Source of the DNA: Parablautia intestinalis
GTDB lineage: Bacteria; Bacillota; Clostridia; Lachnospirales; Lachnospiraceae
Assembly (NCBI GenBank): GCA_003612395.1
Contig: RAYQ01000009.1
Coordinates: forward strand, 116,032-180,031
Length of the DNA stretch: 64,000 nucleotides
Direction of reading: 5' to 3'
Part shown: piece by piece, positions 1 to 9,044 of the stretch
Numbering within the stretch: the stretch's first letter is position 1
How the letters are laid out: each line of letters begins with the position of its first letter
The notes under the pieces: model-generated
The model's database searches: none
The model's input: the letters and a program-made list of their open reading frames with translations, nothing else
Told to the model about the DNA's origin: nothing
Program-made: the position numbers and the translations under genes

Positions 1-1790
1 CCCTTCCTGTCCGTCACTTCATAAATTCCGGTAAAAGCAGGATACTGTGCATCTTCTCTGATAATATTTTTTCCATCCTTTTTGTCAATGATGGCCGCGA
101 TACCCTTTTGCTGATCCACAACAACTTTATAATAATCCGTCTCCACCAAAGCAGTATCCACCCGGTAACCTCCCGGCACAATCACGTCCTCTACGCCCTC
201 TGCGCCAATGTGAGCGTGATTCTTTACCGTAACCGGCTTAACATCTTTTGCAAGGCGTATCATGACCTCTTTTTCTTCCTTTGCCTTAAGAGAGGTGATA
301 ACCTCCACCTGGGTTGCCCGGGCAATCCTCTTAACCTGGGATTTCAGCACCTGGCCCGTAGCCATATCCACCACTTCAATGGGCATATCCTCGCTGTAAT
401 TAATTCCTTCCATATACTCCCAGAACTCTATGTAAAGATATGCCCTGGTCTTTAAATCCACATTGTGGGGATTGATAATTCTGTATCTTTGCGGCTTATC
501 CTGTGTAATGGTAACTTCTCCTTTTGCGGCAAGAATACCGTCCAGGTTCCGGGACACTTCCGTATTGGCATTGATTGCATATGCCGTCTTTTTCATTTCC
601 AGGTCACCTACAAGGGTCTCCCATGGCTCCGACACAGAAGAAGAATACCCCCAGGTATGCTCTGCATACAGCATAAGATTCTCCGCCGCCTGATCCATCA
701 GATGTTCATCCCCCAGCCTGCCCTGTTCGTCCAGCTTTTTACAAATTCTGTACTTTCTTCTGGCATCACAAAAGATTTTAACTGCAGCCGGCGTAGATCC
801 TATTCCGTCAGCCCACCAGTCGTTCCAGTCTCCCTTATAAGTAACAATATTTTCGCAATTTTTTTCCACTTCCGCAAAAAATTGCTCCAGGGTAACCATC
901 TTAAATGTAATCCTTCCCTGATAGAGAGAGTTAAGCTCATTCACCCGCCCTGCAATCTTTACATTTGGAGGCGCATTGTCCGTAATCGCTCCCGAAACCA
1001 TAAAAGGCGCCAAATCGTAAAGGTATCCTTCCTCCTCCAGATTAGCCAGATAGCGTTCCAAGCGGGTTCTGGCAATCTCCATTTCCTTTTGATCCGTATC
1101 CTCCCTGCTGTGAATCAAAACCATGTTGTTCTGAAGGGGTCTGTGAAATTCATCGTAAGTCATATAAGTGCTTCCCCCATGAGGAACCAAAAACATCTCG
1201 TTTCCAAAATGATAATGCTCTCCGTTCCACACTAACACTTTATTTCCTTCAGGCCCCTCCCAATAAAAGGGCATCACCTTTTTGTAAAGAGGAAACATAC
1301 CATGGTGGGGATGCAGACAGGAATACAAATGCTTTATCCCGTGCTGCGCAAGTGCGTCCGCATATCCCCAGGCAAAGCCGTTAATATCTGCCGTCATACC
1401 GGAAATCACCGGATGATCAATGCGCCTGCCATATTCCGAAGCCTGTGCAAGCCTTGTATCCAGCACTTCCTTTGAAATGAGCTCCGTCATATTTAAATAA
1501 TTTCCGGACAATCCGATTTCTCCGCTGTGCACATACTTTTCAAAATCACTGATATATTCTGCCGGTGCATGAGCATAAAAATTTTTCACCTGCCAGAAAT
1601 TTTCACACTGCCACACAAACCCTTCGTATTCTTTTCTATTATTTTTATGAATATCATTTAAAATATCTACAGCCTGTCTGATAAAATCACAGTGATAGTT
1701 GATAATCTTATCCTGTCTCTCCGTATATCCAATATCCGTGTGCGAATGATGAATCAGGTACACCTTCCACTTTCTTTTCAAATCTGCCAT
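1..1790 (-). CDS. GH38-like glycoside hydrolase (alpha-mannosidase type), partial
   Basis: Starts at the ATG at 1790 behind an AAAGGAGA ribosome binding site and runs off the left edge, so about 596 N-terminal residues are present. I translated it by hand because the frame has no stop in the window. The protein opens with a metal-site motif HTDIGYT (about residues 17-23) and has TADINGFAWGYADAL further on, both resembling the N-terminal catalytic domain of family 38 alpha-mannosidases and related DUF5054-like proteins, where His/Asp residues bind the metal and an Asp is nucleophile. No signal peptide is visible, so it is probably cytoplasmic and acts on imported oligosaccharide. It is the last gene seen in an operon behind a CUT1 transporter (2026-5291). 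Family assignment is fairly sure; mannose specificity is inferred. Confidence 0.75.
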   Translation of the reverse strand, partial: MADLKRKWKVYLIHHSHTDIGYTERQDKIINYHCDFIRQAVDILNDIHKNNRKEYEGFVWQCENFWQVKNFYAHAPAEYISDFEKYVHSGEIGLSGNYLNMTELISKEVLDTRLAQASEYGRRIDHPVISGMTADINGFAWGYADALAQHGIKHLYSCLHPHHGMFPLYKKVMPFYWEGPEGNKVLVWNGEHYHFGNEMFLVPHGGSTYMTYDEFHRPLQNNMVLIHSREDTDQKEMEIARTRLERYLANLEEEGYLYDLAPFMVSGAITDNAPPNVKIAGRVNELNSLYQGRITFKMVTLEQFFAEVEKNCENIVTYKGDWNDWWADGIGSTPAAVKIFCDARRKYRICKKLDEQGRLGDEHLMDQAAENLMLYAEHTWGYSSSVSEPWETLVGDLEMKKTAYAINANTEVSRNLDGILAAKGEVTITQDKPQRYRIINPHNVDLKTRAYLYIEFWEYMEGINYSEDMPIEVVDMATGQVLKSQVKRIARATQVEVITSLKAKEEKEVMIRLAKDVKPVTVKNHAHIGAEGVEDVIVPGGYRVDTALVETDYYKVVVDQQKGIAAIIDKKDGKNIIREDAQYPAFTGIYEVTDRK

Positions 1791-1910
1791 AGTCATTTTC
1801 TCCTTTCATGGCCATCGTGCCTTTTTCAGGGCCATCGTGCCATACCATTCTAATATCATATTATCACGAATTCCCCATGCTTCAATAGCCCGCAAATCCG
1901 GGCAAAGAAT

Positions 1911-2026
1911 TCCCGCCTTGGCGGGCGTACAAATCAGGATGTGTGAAATTTTAATTTCACACTAACTCCCATCTGCCCGCTTCAGCGGGCATACAAATCA
2001 GGATATGTGAAATTTTAATTTCACAT
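1911..2026. repeat. Duplicated double-hairpin repeat
   Basis: Two copies of a unit of about 50 bp lie head to tail (1911-1962 and 1974-2026). Each has a GC hairpin (CCCGCC-ttg-GCGGG, then TGCCCGC-ttca-GCGGGCA), a shared spacer TACAAATCAGGAT, and a perfect AT-rich inverted repeat with 10-bp arms (1941-1950/1953-1962 and 2005-2014/2017-2026). The outermost base pairs differ between copies in a compensating way (GTG...CAC versus ATG...CAT). The second copy touches the stop codon of the permease gene. It may limit read-through into, or stabilise, parts of the transporter-glycosidase mRNA. Confidence 0.75.
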
Positions 2027-2847
2027 TATTTACCCGTGTAAGCAAAGCCTGCTTCAAAATTTTTGTTTAAAAAAATAAAGAAAAATATTGTGGGCAGTGA
2101 TGCCACCAGGCAGGCCATCAGCATAGCCGGCGCATGTCCTGTGTTCATCAGGGACAAAGATGCCATAACCGGTTTAATCTCTCTTGATTTTGTAAATGTC
2201 AGACCAAACATCAAATCGTTCCAGCAGAAAGTAAACTGGGAGAGCAGAACCACGGAAATAGGCGCTTTCGCCATAGGCGCAAAAATTTTTATCAGAATCT
2301 GAAAATCCGATGCACCATCCAGCTTGGCCGATTCGCTCAGCTCCCTTGAAATCCCCTTAAAAAAATTCCGCAGTACAAACATCACAAAAGGAATACAGAT
2401 TGCGGTATAAAACAAAATCATCCCCTGTCTGGTGTCATAAAGCCCCAGCTTAGCGTAACCTCTGAAAATAGGAATTAAATATATCTGAAAAGGAAAGATA
2501 GTGCCGCTGTAAATTACCATAAACCAGAACATTCTGTGTTTGATTTTAAGATGAGCAATAGCATATGCCGCCAAAGTTCCCAAAATAACGGCAAACACTG
2601 CTCCGCAGGCAGCATACAGCAGACTGCTTAACATTCCCTGAAAGATTTTGGCGTTGTCCCTGATATATACCAGATTATCCGCAAATGCATTCCCTGCAGG
2701 CAGGGCCCAAAAACTACCTTTATTATACTCCACCTGTCCTTTAAACATATTCAGCACCGCAAAAAACACAGGAGTGATCCATATTACCGCCAATATACTT
2801 AAAATACAGTTTATAATAATTTTTGTTTTTTTACTTGTTTTTCCCAT
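2026..2847 (-). CDS. Sugar ABC transporter permease (MalG type, CUT1)
   Basis: A 273-residue integral membrane protein with about six hydrophobic segments. It carries the cytoplasmic EAA loop typical of binding-protein-dependent permeases (ESAKLDGASDFQILIKIFAP), which docks on the ATPase subunit. The start is placed at the ATG at 2847 (MGKTSKK), after a GGGAG motif and 25 bp past the stop of the partner permease; an upstream in-frame ATG at 2925 would overlap that gene by 53 bp. It should pair with the MalF-type permease at 2873-3739 and the binding protein at 3912-5291. No ATPase gene lies nearby; CUT1 systems of Firmicutes often share one MsmX-type ATPase encoded elsewhere. The substrate is unknown, probably an oligosaccharide. 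Confidence 0.9.
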   Translation of the reverse strand: MGKTSKKTKIIINCILSILAVIWITPVFFAVLNMFKGQVEYNKGSFWALPAGNAFADNLVYIRDNAKIFQGMLSSLLYAACGAVFAVILGTLAAYAIAHLKIKHRMFWFMVIYSGTIFPFQIYLIPIFRGYAKLGLYDTRQGMILFYTAICIPFVMFVLRNFFKGISRELSESAKLDGASDFQILIKIFAPMAKAPISVVLLSQFTFCWNDLMFGLTFTKSREIKPVMASLSLMNTGHAPAMLMACLVASLPTIFFFIFLNKNFEAGFAYTGK

Positions 2848-2872
2848 GTTAATGACCAACTCCCTTCCCTGC

Positions 2873-3739
2873 CTAATCTTCTTTAAATGAATTTCTGATA
2901 TTAAAGTAAGAAACAAAGACAACAATAACCGTCAGAACAATCGCAACGGCAGCCCCCCGTCCAAACTCATTCCGGATAAAAGATTCTTCATACATGGTAA
3001 GCGCCAGTGTCTCGGAAGTTCTGTATGGGCCTCCCTTCGTCATGATCCAGATATTATCAAAAACCTTAAAACTGTTAACCAGAGACATTAAAAGAACCAC
3101 CACAATTGTATTTTTCATAAGTGGAAATACTACCTTCGTGTAGAGCTGGAAAGTTCCTGCCCCTTCAATCTGAGCCGCTTCTATAGGAGATGAATCAATG
3201 CTTCTTAGTCCTGAGATAAACAAAAGCATATTAAGACCCAGCCCCTGCCAGATTCCGGATACAATCATCACAAATGTATTCACATAAGGAATAGCCAGCC
3301 AGTCCCGCACCAGCTCCGGATGCCCCAGCATTCCTACAATTTTGGGTAATCCATAGATGGACAAAATGGATGTCATCAAAAGGCCGCCAACCGTGCCGGA
3401 AAGAGCCGAAGGAAAATAAAAAATATTTTTAAAGCCTGTAGCCCAGGAACTTTTGGTAATTAAAATTGCAAAAAGAAGCGGCAGCGCCAATGACAGCACC
3501 AGAGAACTGCCCACCCAGATAATGGTATTCGTAAGTGAAGTCAAAAAGTTTTTATCTCTGAAAAGCTTCAGATAATTGTCAAACCCCACAAAAGTCATCT
3601 CTGAAAAGCCGTCCCACTCAAAGAAACTGAGTCTTAAAGCATAGATAATGGAACTGATAAAAAAGATTGTGACAAATAAAACTGCAGGCGCTATGTACAG
3701 ATAATCTTTGTATTTTTTTAAGGAAAAGGATTTTGTCAT
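2873..3739 (-). CDS. Sugar ABC transporter permease (MalF type, CUT1)
   Basis: A 288-residue membrane protein with about six transmembrane segments and the EAA motif (EAAQIEGAGTFQLYTKVVFP). It is the first of two permeases after the binding protein, the usual CUT1 order (binding protein, MalF-like, MalG-like). It is separated from the binding-protein gene by 172 bp that contain a GC-rich stem-loop (3864-3884), a common way to make more binding protein than membrane subunit. Family call is firm; substrate is not visible in the sequence. Confidence 0.9.
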   Translation of the reverse strand: MTKSFSLKKYKDYLYIAPAVLFVTIFFISSIIYALRLSFFEWDGFSEMTFVGFDNYLKLFRDKNFLTSLTNTIIWVGSSLVLSLALPLLFAILITKSSWATGFKNIFYFPSALSGTVGGLLMTSILSIYGLPKIVGMLGHPELVRDWLAIPYVNTFVMIVSGIWQGLGLNMLLFISGLRSIDSSPIEAAQIEGAGTFQLYTKVVFPLMKNTIVVVLLMSLVNSFKVFDNIWIMTKGGPYRTSETLALTMYEESFIRNEFGRGAAVAIVLTVIVVFVSYFNIRNSFKED

Positions 3740-3863
3740 TTTCCAGATATACCTCCTTATTCATTTCAACAGTCTCCCGGATCCCCTCTGCGTCTGGTTT
3801 ATCCGATTCCATGAGAAAATTTTCCAAAAGACCGTTCCCACCGCCTTAGCTGTTTCAAGCAGT

Positions 3864-3884
3864 GGAGCCGCCACAGGCGGCTCC
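3864..3884. other. Intra-operon stem-loop
   Basis: A perfect inverted repeat with 9-bp arms GGAGCCGCC/GGCGGCTCC and a 3-nt loop lies between the binding-protein gene and the first permease. No T-run follows on the minus strand, so it looks more like an mRNA-stabilising or attenuating hairpin than a full terminator. Confidence 0.6.
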
Positions 3885-3911
3885 TATAACCCCATATACA
3901 TAAATGATGCA

Positions 3912-5291
3912 TCAGTTTCCAAAGGTTGCATCAGCTTCTGCCTGAATTGTACTTAGCATTTCTTCCACGCTGGAATTCTTCAGCTGGAATTTCATCAGCT
4001 CATCCAAAACGAAATCACGCAGTTTATCCGGTGTGCTTTCATAGAATCTAAGTACTAACTGATAGTTATCAGCATCTGCAGTTTCGTCAAGAATTTTCTG
4101 CACTGCCGGAGAATCCACATCAACTTTACTGGTGTTTGTATATCCGCTCTGTGCATGGAATGCATTCTGTACTTCCGGCTTGTACCATGATTCCAGAACC
4201 TTCAGTGCATCCTCTTTCTGGGCACTGTTAGAAGCAACACATAAAGGAGCTGCCTCAAAGAAAATAGTTCTCTTTCCGCCGTCCATAGCAGGAACTACAA
4301 ACGAATCAATGTCTTCGCCCTCTGTCATACCGTAATCATTACGCATACCTGTAAATTCCACATGAGGCTCTAACATCATAGCCACTTCGCCGTTGGAAAA
4401 AGCAGCTCTTACGTCACTCCAGTCTATCGGGAGAGAGAAATAATCCTTATCCAGCATGTCTTTCCAGATTTCCATTACTTCTACGATTCTTTCATCGGTA
4501 TATTTGATGCTGCCATCACAAACTCCCTTGTACAGCTCTACGTCCTTAGCTGCCAAAAGCGCCTGAAACCAGATAAATCCTGCCCATGAATCACTCTTTA
4601 ATGCAATAGGCGTTACACCGTTAGATTTTAAAGTTTCACATAACTGAAGGAATTCATCAAAGGTTTCCGGTTCCTTGAGACCATACTGGTCAAACACTGT
4701 CTTGTTGTAAAATACTACGTTATAAAGTACACTCCATGGTGCTGCATAAACCTTACCGTCAAAAGTAAATGCATCTGCAACTCCCTGAGATACGCCTTCA
4801 TTATAAATGTAGTTATCCCATACCGGTGTCAAATCTTCAACCAGTCCGTTTTCCACAAGCGTCTGCAGCTGCGGGCCGCTCCACCATGTAAAAAGTCCCG
4901 GTGCCTTTTCATCCCGGATTGTCTGCTGCATAGCCGTCTGATAGGAAGCTGTGTCCGGATAGGGTACCATATCAATGGTATAACCGGATACGTTCTTCAC
5001 TTCACCAAAAATAGCGTCCAGATAAGACTGTTCCATGTTAGCCATCTTATCATTCCAAAACTCAACTGTTCCGCCTTCGGAAACTGCCTCACCGGTATCT
5101 GCGCTTTCTTCCCCTGCATCCGCAGTCTTCGTGCCGGCTGTATCCTCCGTTCCCGCATCTTCTGTGCCGGTGCTTGTATCCTCTGTCTTTGAAGATTGCG
5201 TACTGCCGCTACCGCTGCCGCCGCATCCTGCCAATGCCCCTGCTGCAACCGTTGCTGAAAGCAACAGAGCCGCAATTCTTTTTAGCTTCAT
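3912..5291 (-). CDS. Sugar-binding lipoprotein of ABC transporter
   Basis: A 459-residue extracellular solute-binding protein, family 1 type. The N-terminus MKLKRIAALLLSA is a lipoprotein signal with lipobox L-A-G-C, followed by a long Ser/Thr/Glu-rich linker (about residues 25-70) that tethers the binding domain to the membrane. The start is the ATG at 5291, with AGGAGG eight bases upstream; an earlier in-frame ATG lacks a good site. First gene of the transporter-glycosidase operon. A promoter with an overlapping palindrome lies at 5329-5367. Substrate is inferred to be the glycan trimmed by the GH38-like enzyme. Confidence 0.9.
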   Translation of the reverse strand: MKLKRIAALLLSATVAAGALAGCGGSGSGSTQSSKTEDTSTGTEDAGTEDTAGTKTADAGEESADTGEAVSEGGTVEFWNDKMANMEQSYLDAIFGEVKNVSGYTIDMVPYPDTASYQTAMQQTIRDEKAPGLFTWWSGPQLQTLVENGLVEDLTPVWDNYIYNEGVSQGVADAFTFDGKVYAAPWSVLYNVVFYNKTVFDQYGLKEPETFDEFLQLCETLKSNGVTPIALKSDSWAGFIWFQALLAAKDVELYKGVCDGSIKYTDERIVEVMEIWKDMLDKDYFSLPIDWSDVRAAFSNGEVAMMLEPHVEFTGMRNDYGMTEGEDIDSFVVPAMDGGKRTIFFEAAPLCVASNSAQKEDALKVLESWYKPEVQNAFHAQSGYTNTSKVDVDSPAVQKILDETADADNYQLVLRFYESTPDKLRDFVLDELMKFQLKNSSVEEMLSTIQAEADATFGN

Positions 5292-5328
5292 AACAAGTCC
5301 TCCTTCTTTTCTAATCAACATTATATTG

Positions 5329-5342
5329 TTATGACATCATAA
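5329..5342. promoter_or_regulatory. Palindromic operator candidate over the -10 box
   Basis: TTATGACATCATAA is a perfect palindrome with 6-bp arms and a 2-nt centre. It overlaps the predicted -10 box (5339-5344) of the sugar transporter operon, the position expected for a repressor. No cognate regulator is encoded next to this operon. Confidence 0.35.
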
Positions 5343-5367
5343 TAACATGCCCATTGATAATTGTCTA
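5339..5367 (-). promoter_or_regulatory. Promoter of sugar transporter operon 1
   Basis: On the minus strand TAGACA (5362-5367) and TATTAT (5339-5344) are separated by 17 bp, and the binding-protein start lies about 50 bp downstream. A sigma-A type promoter by inspection. Confidence 0.5.
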
Positions 5368-5596
5368 TCTCCTTTATTATTAAATCTATATTTTGTTAAA
5401 ACTACACAAATTAAAGATATTATTCTTATGCATGTCTACAAATGGATTTGTCTGCATGGATTTGTCTGCGAGGGTTTGCCCACAGGGATATCCGCCGTCT
5501 GCTTTTAATTCTTCTGTCTTCAGACAAAAAATACCGGGAGCAAAAGAAAATACTTTCGCCCCCGGCTGTTCCCGTTACATATCAAAAAACCTTTAT
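5368..5596. other. Intergenic region between two sugar loci
   Basis: No gene is seen. It contains a tandem 14-bp direct repeat ATGGATTTGTCTGC (5442-5455 and 5456-5469), and the terminator of the esterase operon at 5525-5565. Confidence 0.6.
5525..5565 (-). terminator. Rho-independent terminator of esterase operon
   Basis: Read on the minus strand, a 13-bp stem (arms 5553-5565 and 5534-5546, two G-U pairs) with a 6-nt loop is followed by TATTTTTTG. It ends the operon that runs from 9994 to 5597. Confidence 0.85.
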
Positions 5597-6454
5597 TTAT
5601 TTTAATGCTTTGTCAAAGAAGCGGTAGATTTGCTGATAGTATTCATCCCCGTCAAAAAATCCATGTATCTGACCGGGCACCATCACCAGAGTCACTTCAT
5701 TTCCCGCTTTCCGTAAAGCCTTCTCCAGCGCCAGACTCGACTCCGGACTCACCAGGCGATCCGCATCCCCGTGCATCAACAGGGTAGGCGGATTCTTCCG
5801 TCCTGCATAGGTAATGGGACTGGCTTTTTCCATCATACGCTTTTTTTCTTCCACATCCCCGCATGCGAACAGCTTCTGAAAAATCTCACTTCTCCACTTT
5901 TCTCCGCCTTCCTTATCCCGCATGTCAGAGGGCGCATACCAGGGAACCACTGCCTGTATCCGGCTGGAAAAGCCGCTGTTATGATCGTCCACAAATTCAC
6001 TGTCATCGCTGTAAGCCATCAGCTCCACCAGGTGACCGCCTGCCGACTCTCCCCAGGCTCCAATATGATCCGGATCCACATGATATCTTTCCGCATTCGC
6101 CCGCAAATATCTTACCGCTGCCTTACAGTCTGCAATCTGGGCCGGGAACGGCGCTTCCTGACACAGACGATAATCAATGCTGGCCGTTACATATCCTCTT
6201 TTGGACAACTCCGCCAGTTCCCGGGAAGGGAGATATTTTCTGGTCAGATTTTCATCCGACCAGCCTCCTCCATGCACCCATACCACTGCCGGGAGCGCTT
6301 CCTTTGCATCCGCCGGATAGACAATATCCATCCGGCACTCTTTTTCGCTATTTGTGGTGTAGACGAGCCCTTCCTCAAAAACAAGCCCTTCCTTTTTATA
6401 GTCAATCACCGGCGGGGTTACCACTTTCGCCAGAGGATCCTCTCTTAAATTCAT
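5597..6454 (-). CDS. Alpha/beta-hydrolase esterase (HSL/BD-FAE type)
   Basis: A 285-residue alpha/beta hydrolase. The oxyanion motif HGGGW is at residues 61-65, the nucleophile elbow G-E-S-A-G at 135-139 (Ser137), an acid in HGDAD (about 230) and the catalytic His in IHGFF (His264). This order matches the hormone-sensitive lipase / carbohydrate-esterase type family. No signal peptide is present, so it should be cytoplasmic. It starts 14 bp after the stop of a sugar-binding lipoprotein gene, so it is the last gene of that transporter operon and may remove acetyl or other acyl groups from the imported sugar. Family is firm; the substrate is inferred from context only. Confidence 0.85.
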   Translation of the reverse strand: MNLREDPLAKVVTPPVIDYKKEGLVFEEGLVYTTNSEKECRMDIVYPADAKEALPAVVWVHGGGWSDENLTRKYLPSRELAELSKRGYVTASIDYRLCQEAPFPAQIADCKAAVRYLRANAERYHVDPDHIGAWGESAGGHLVELMAYSDDSEFVDDHNSGFSSRIQAVVPWYAPSDMRDKEGGEKWRSEIFQKLFACGDVEEKKRMMEKASPITYAGRKNPPTLLMHGDADRLVSPESSLALEKALRKAGNEVTLVMVPGQIHGFFDGDEYYQQIYRFFDKALK

Positions 6455-6468
6455 CTGATTTCTCCTTT

Positions 6469-8094
6469 TTATTCCTTATTATCCTTTATCTTATCATACT
6501 CCGCTTTCAGTGTGCCATATTTTTCATTTGCCCATTCAGTCAGCTGATCGGCGCCCATATTCCTTGCCGCCTCTAACATGGCTTCATATTTTTCTTTGCA
6601 TTCTTCCGCACTTTTAGCCGTAATAATATTAGTGGATTCGTTCATGTATAAATCCTTCAGATTATCCATGATCACCTGCTCGTTGGAATCCGCCCCCATC
6701 CGCAGCATACCCATCACCGGATTTGCATCACAGATCTCCGTCAGGGCAACTCTGGCGTCATAGGTAGATCCGCCGTTTCCATAGCCTGGCAATACATTGG
6801 CTTTGCCGTCATGACACATCCATCCCCAGTACTTTACGCCATCTTCAGCATTGGGAGCTTCAAAATCGTAGTTCAGAATCGGGTAGCTGTGATCTTCATC
6901 CCAGTTCCAGTCCACTCCCTCTTCTCCCCAGAGTAACAGTTCCTGCCCTTCATCGGACCAGGCCCATTTACAGAATTCCAAAACCCTTTCCGGATCTTTG
7001 CAGCTCCTGGGAATAAATAATCCTCTCCAGCCTGCCGTACCCTGGGTCCAATGGGCTCCTTCCTGTCCTCTCGTCATATCAACCACCAGCTGAACCCTGA
7101 AGTCCGCACCGGCCTGCTCCAGCTTTGGATTCGTTAAATCTTCTGAATTACTGTAAAAACTGTCCGCAAACAATTTACCGGAAATCATCAGCTCCTCATC
7201 TTCCGTGCCTGTCCATGCAAAATTCTCATCCGTCATGTATCCTTTTCGATACCAGTCGTTCATTAACTCATAATACCTTTCCAGCCCGGGATCCATGATA
7301 AAGGGAACCGCTTTTCCATCTACGTCCACAAATCCCTCTTCGTCAGGCGTAGCGCCGCACAGGATCTTAATATAATCATTGGTAAAGCTATAATTATAGG
7401 CAAACGGCACTATGTCCGGATAGTTCTCCTTTACGCTTTGCAAAAGGTTCGTAAAATCATCCAGATTGTTCAATGCAGGAGAACCTAATTCCTCATAAAT
7501 ATCTGTCCTGATTACCATTCCGGCCTGCTCATATACCACCTTATCCCAGCCTTCCAGTACGGAATTGGGCGAATATCCTACCATCTGGGTATACAGTTTT
7601 CCATCGTCCGCCGTATTGACGAAGCGCATTACCGAATGGATATTCAGATCCGTGTTATACTCCTGTGCAAGTTCATCCAGTGAGTAGCAGATATTGGAAT
7701 CGGACAGACGGGTAAATTTCCCGGAGCAGACCAAATCCCCCAGATCGCCCGAAGCAATCATCATATTCAGCTGGTTCACATCCGAGGGCACAGTAACTTC
7801 AAATTTAATGCCAAATTTCTCTGTTACAATATCGGGGATTCTTCCTGACCATTCATCATAAGGCCACCAAACCTCATCACAAAACAGCTTCAGCGTGATA
7901 ATCTCATCCTCCGACCAGGTCTTTTCGCCGCCTGTTTCCTCTCCTTCTGCTTCGTTTGCTTCTGTCCCGGCAGAAGCCTGTTCAGGATCGGACTTCTGCT
8001 CCGCACCTGCATCTGTCTTGCCGCCGCAGCCTGTCAGCAGCAATCCTGCCGCAAGTATGACTGACAACATTTTTTGCACCGTTTTCTTTTTCAT
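6469..8094 (-). CDS. Extracellular sugar-binding lipoprotein (LplA/LipO type)
   Basis: A 541-residue binding protein with lipoprotein signal MKKKTVQKMLSVILAAG and lipobox L-T-G-C, then a Glu/Ser-rich linker to about residue 60. The size and the downstream position relative to two permeases match the LplA/YtcQ-type proteins of Firmicutes, which are longer than ordinary family 1 binding proteins. It follows the permease gene at 8142-9044 by 47 bp and precedes the esterase. The operon probably imports a complex oligosaccharide. Substrate unknown. Confidence 0.88.
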   Translation of the reverse strand: MKKKTVQKMLSVILAAGLLLTGCGGKTDAGAEQKSDPEQASAGTEANEAEGEETGGEKTWSEDEIITLKLFCDEVWWPYDEWSGRIPDIVTEKFGIKFEVTVPSDVNQLNMMIASGDLGDLVCSGKFTRLSDSNICYSLDELAQEYNTDLNIHSVMRFVNTADDGKLYTQMVGYSPNSVLEGWDKVVYEQAGMVIRTDIYEELGSPALNNLDDFTNLLQSVKENYPDIVPFAYNYSFTNDYIKILCGATPDEEGFVDVDGKAVPFIMDPGLERYYELMNDWYRKGYMTDENFAWTGTEDEELMISGKLFADSFYSNSEDLTNPKLEQAGADFRVQLVVDMTRGQEGAHWTQGTAGWRGLFIPRSCKDPERVLEFCKWAWSDEGQELLLWGEEGVDWNWDEDHSYPILNYDFEAPNAEDGVKYWGWMCHDGKANVLPGYGNGGSTYDARVALTEICDANPVMGMLRMGADSNEQVIMDNLKDLYMNESTNIITAKSAEECKEKYEAMLEAARNMGADQLTEWANEKYGTLKAEYDKIKDNKE

Positions 8095-8141
8095 AAACAG
8101 TACCCCCTTAAATTATTTTTGAATGCATCTTATTATGCAAA

Positions 8142-9044
8142 TCATTCTTTTACAGCCCCAATCATAATACCCTGTACAAAATATTTCTGCAGGAAAGGAT
8201 AGACACACATAATAGGGAGCATGGAAGCCACCATGGCGGATGCCTGGGTGGTCATAGCTGTGGATGTGGTGACCATGGAGCCGCCCGTGGAGGTAGCGCC
8301 CAGCGTCTGGTTCACCTCTGTCAACATACGGTAAGCAATCGTACGCAGGCCTTCTCCATTTACATAATAGGCGGAATCCAGCCAGGCGTTCCACTGATTC
8401 ACCGCTGAAAACAAAGACAGCGTAGCAATAAACGGTGTGGAAACAGGCCGCACAATACTGAACAAAACCCGGAACTCCGAAGCCCCGTCCAGCTTTGCCG
8501 ATTCAATCAGCGAAACCGGAATAGCGGCAAAAAAGTTGATCCCCACCATAATAAAGAACAAATTCAACATGGAGGGTATGATATATACCCATATCGTATT
8601 CAGCAGATGAAGATTACGCAGCGTTATGTAATAAGGAATCAGCCCGCCCGATACATACATGGCAAAAATCACAAGGAATTTATATATCTTTCCGAAAACC
8701 AGCTCTTCCCTGGAAAGCACATAAGAGAGAAAACATGTTGCGATCACCGTCAAAAGAGTCCCCGTTATTGTCCGAAAAAAAGAAACCTGAAAAGCCTTGA
8801 TCCATTTCGACTGGGACAACAGATCCACATAATTGAATAATGTAAACTTTCTGGGAAAGAAATACACGCCTCCCCGCATGAAATCATATCCTTCGTTAAA
8901 GGAAGCCAAAACAATATAATAGAACGGGTAAGCAATCAGCACAAAAACTACCAACAGCAGAATCCAGACTATCCCGTCAAAAATTATGTTTTCCTTTGTC
9001 CACTTATATTTTCTTCCAACTTCATTTTCTTTTTTCTTTGCCAT
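8142..9044 (-). CDS. Sugar ABC transporter permease (YtcP/LplC type)
   Basis: A 300-residue membrane protein with six predicted segments and an EAA loop (ESAKLDGASEFRVLFSIVRP). It starts at the ATG at 9044, overlapping the stop of the preceding permease as TGATG, which implies translational coupling. Together with the 9044-9994 permease it forms the membrane channel of the second CUT1 transporter. Confidence 0.9.
   Translation of the reverse strand: MAKKKENEVGRKYKWTKENIIFDGIVWILLLVVFVLIAYPFYYIVLASFNEGYDFMRGGVYFFPRKFTLFNYVDLLSQSKWIKAFQVSFFRTITGTLLTVIATCFLSYVLSREELVFGKIYKFLVIFAMYVSGGLIPYYITLRNLHLLNTIWVYIIPSMLNLFFIMVGINFFAAIPVSLIESAKLDGASEFRVLFSIVRPVSTPFIATLSLFSAVNQWNAWLDSAYYVNGEGLRTIAYRMLTEVNQTLGATSTGGSMVTTSTAMTTQASAMVASMLPIMCVYPFLQKYFVQGIMIGAVKE

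Noticed and set aside
465..1235. 256-codon plus-strand frame
   Set aside because: It lies opposite the GH38-like gene, has no ribosome binding site and reads as low-quality protein; it is a shadow of the minus-strand frame.
5863..6576. 237-codon plus-strand frame
   Set aside because: It is opposite the esterase and binding-protein genes, rich in Pro and Cys, and has no start context.
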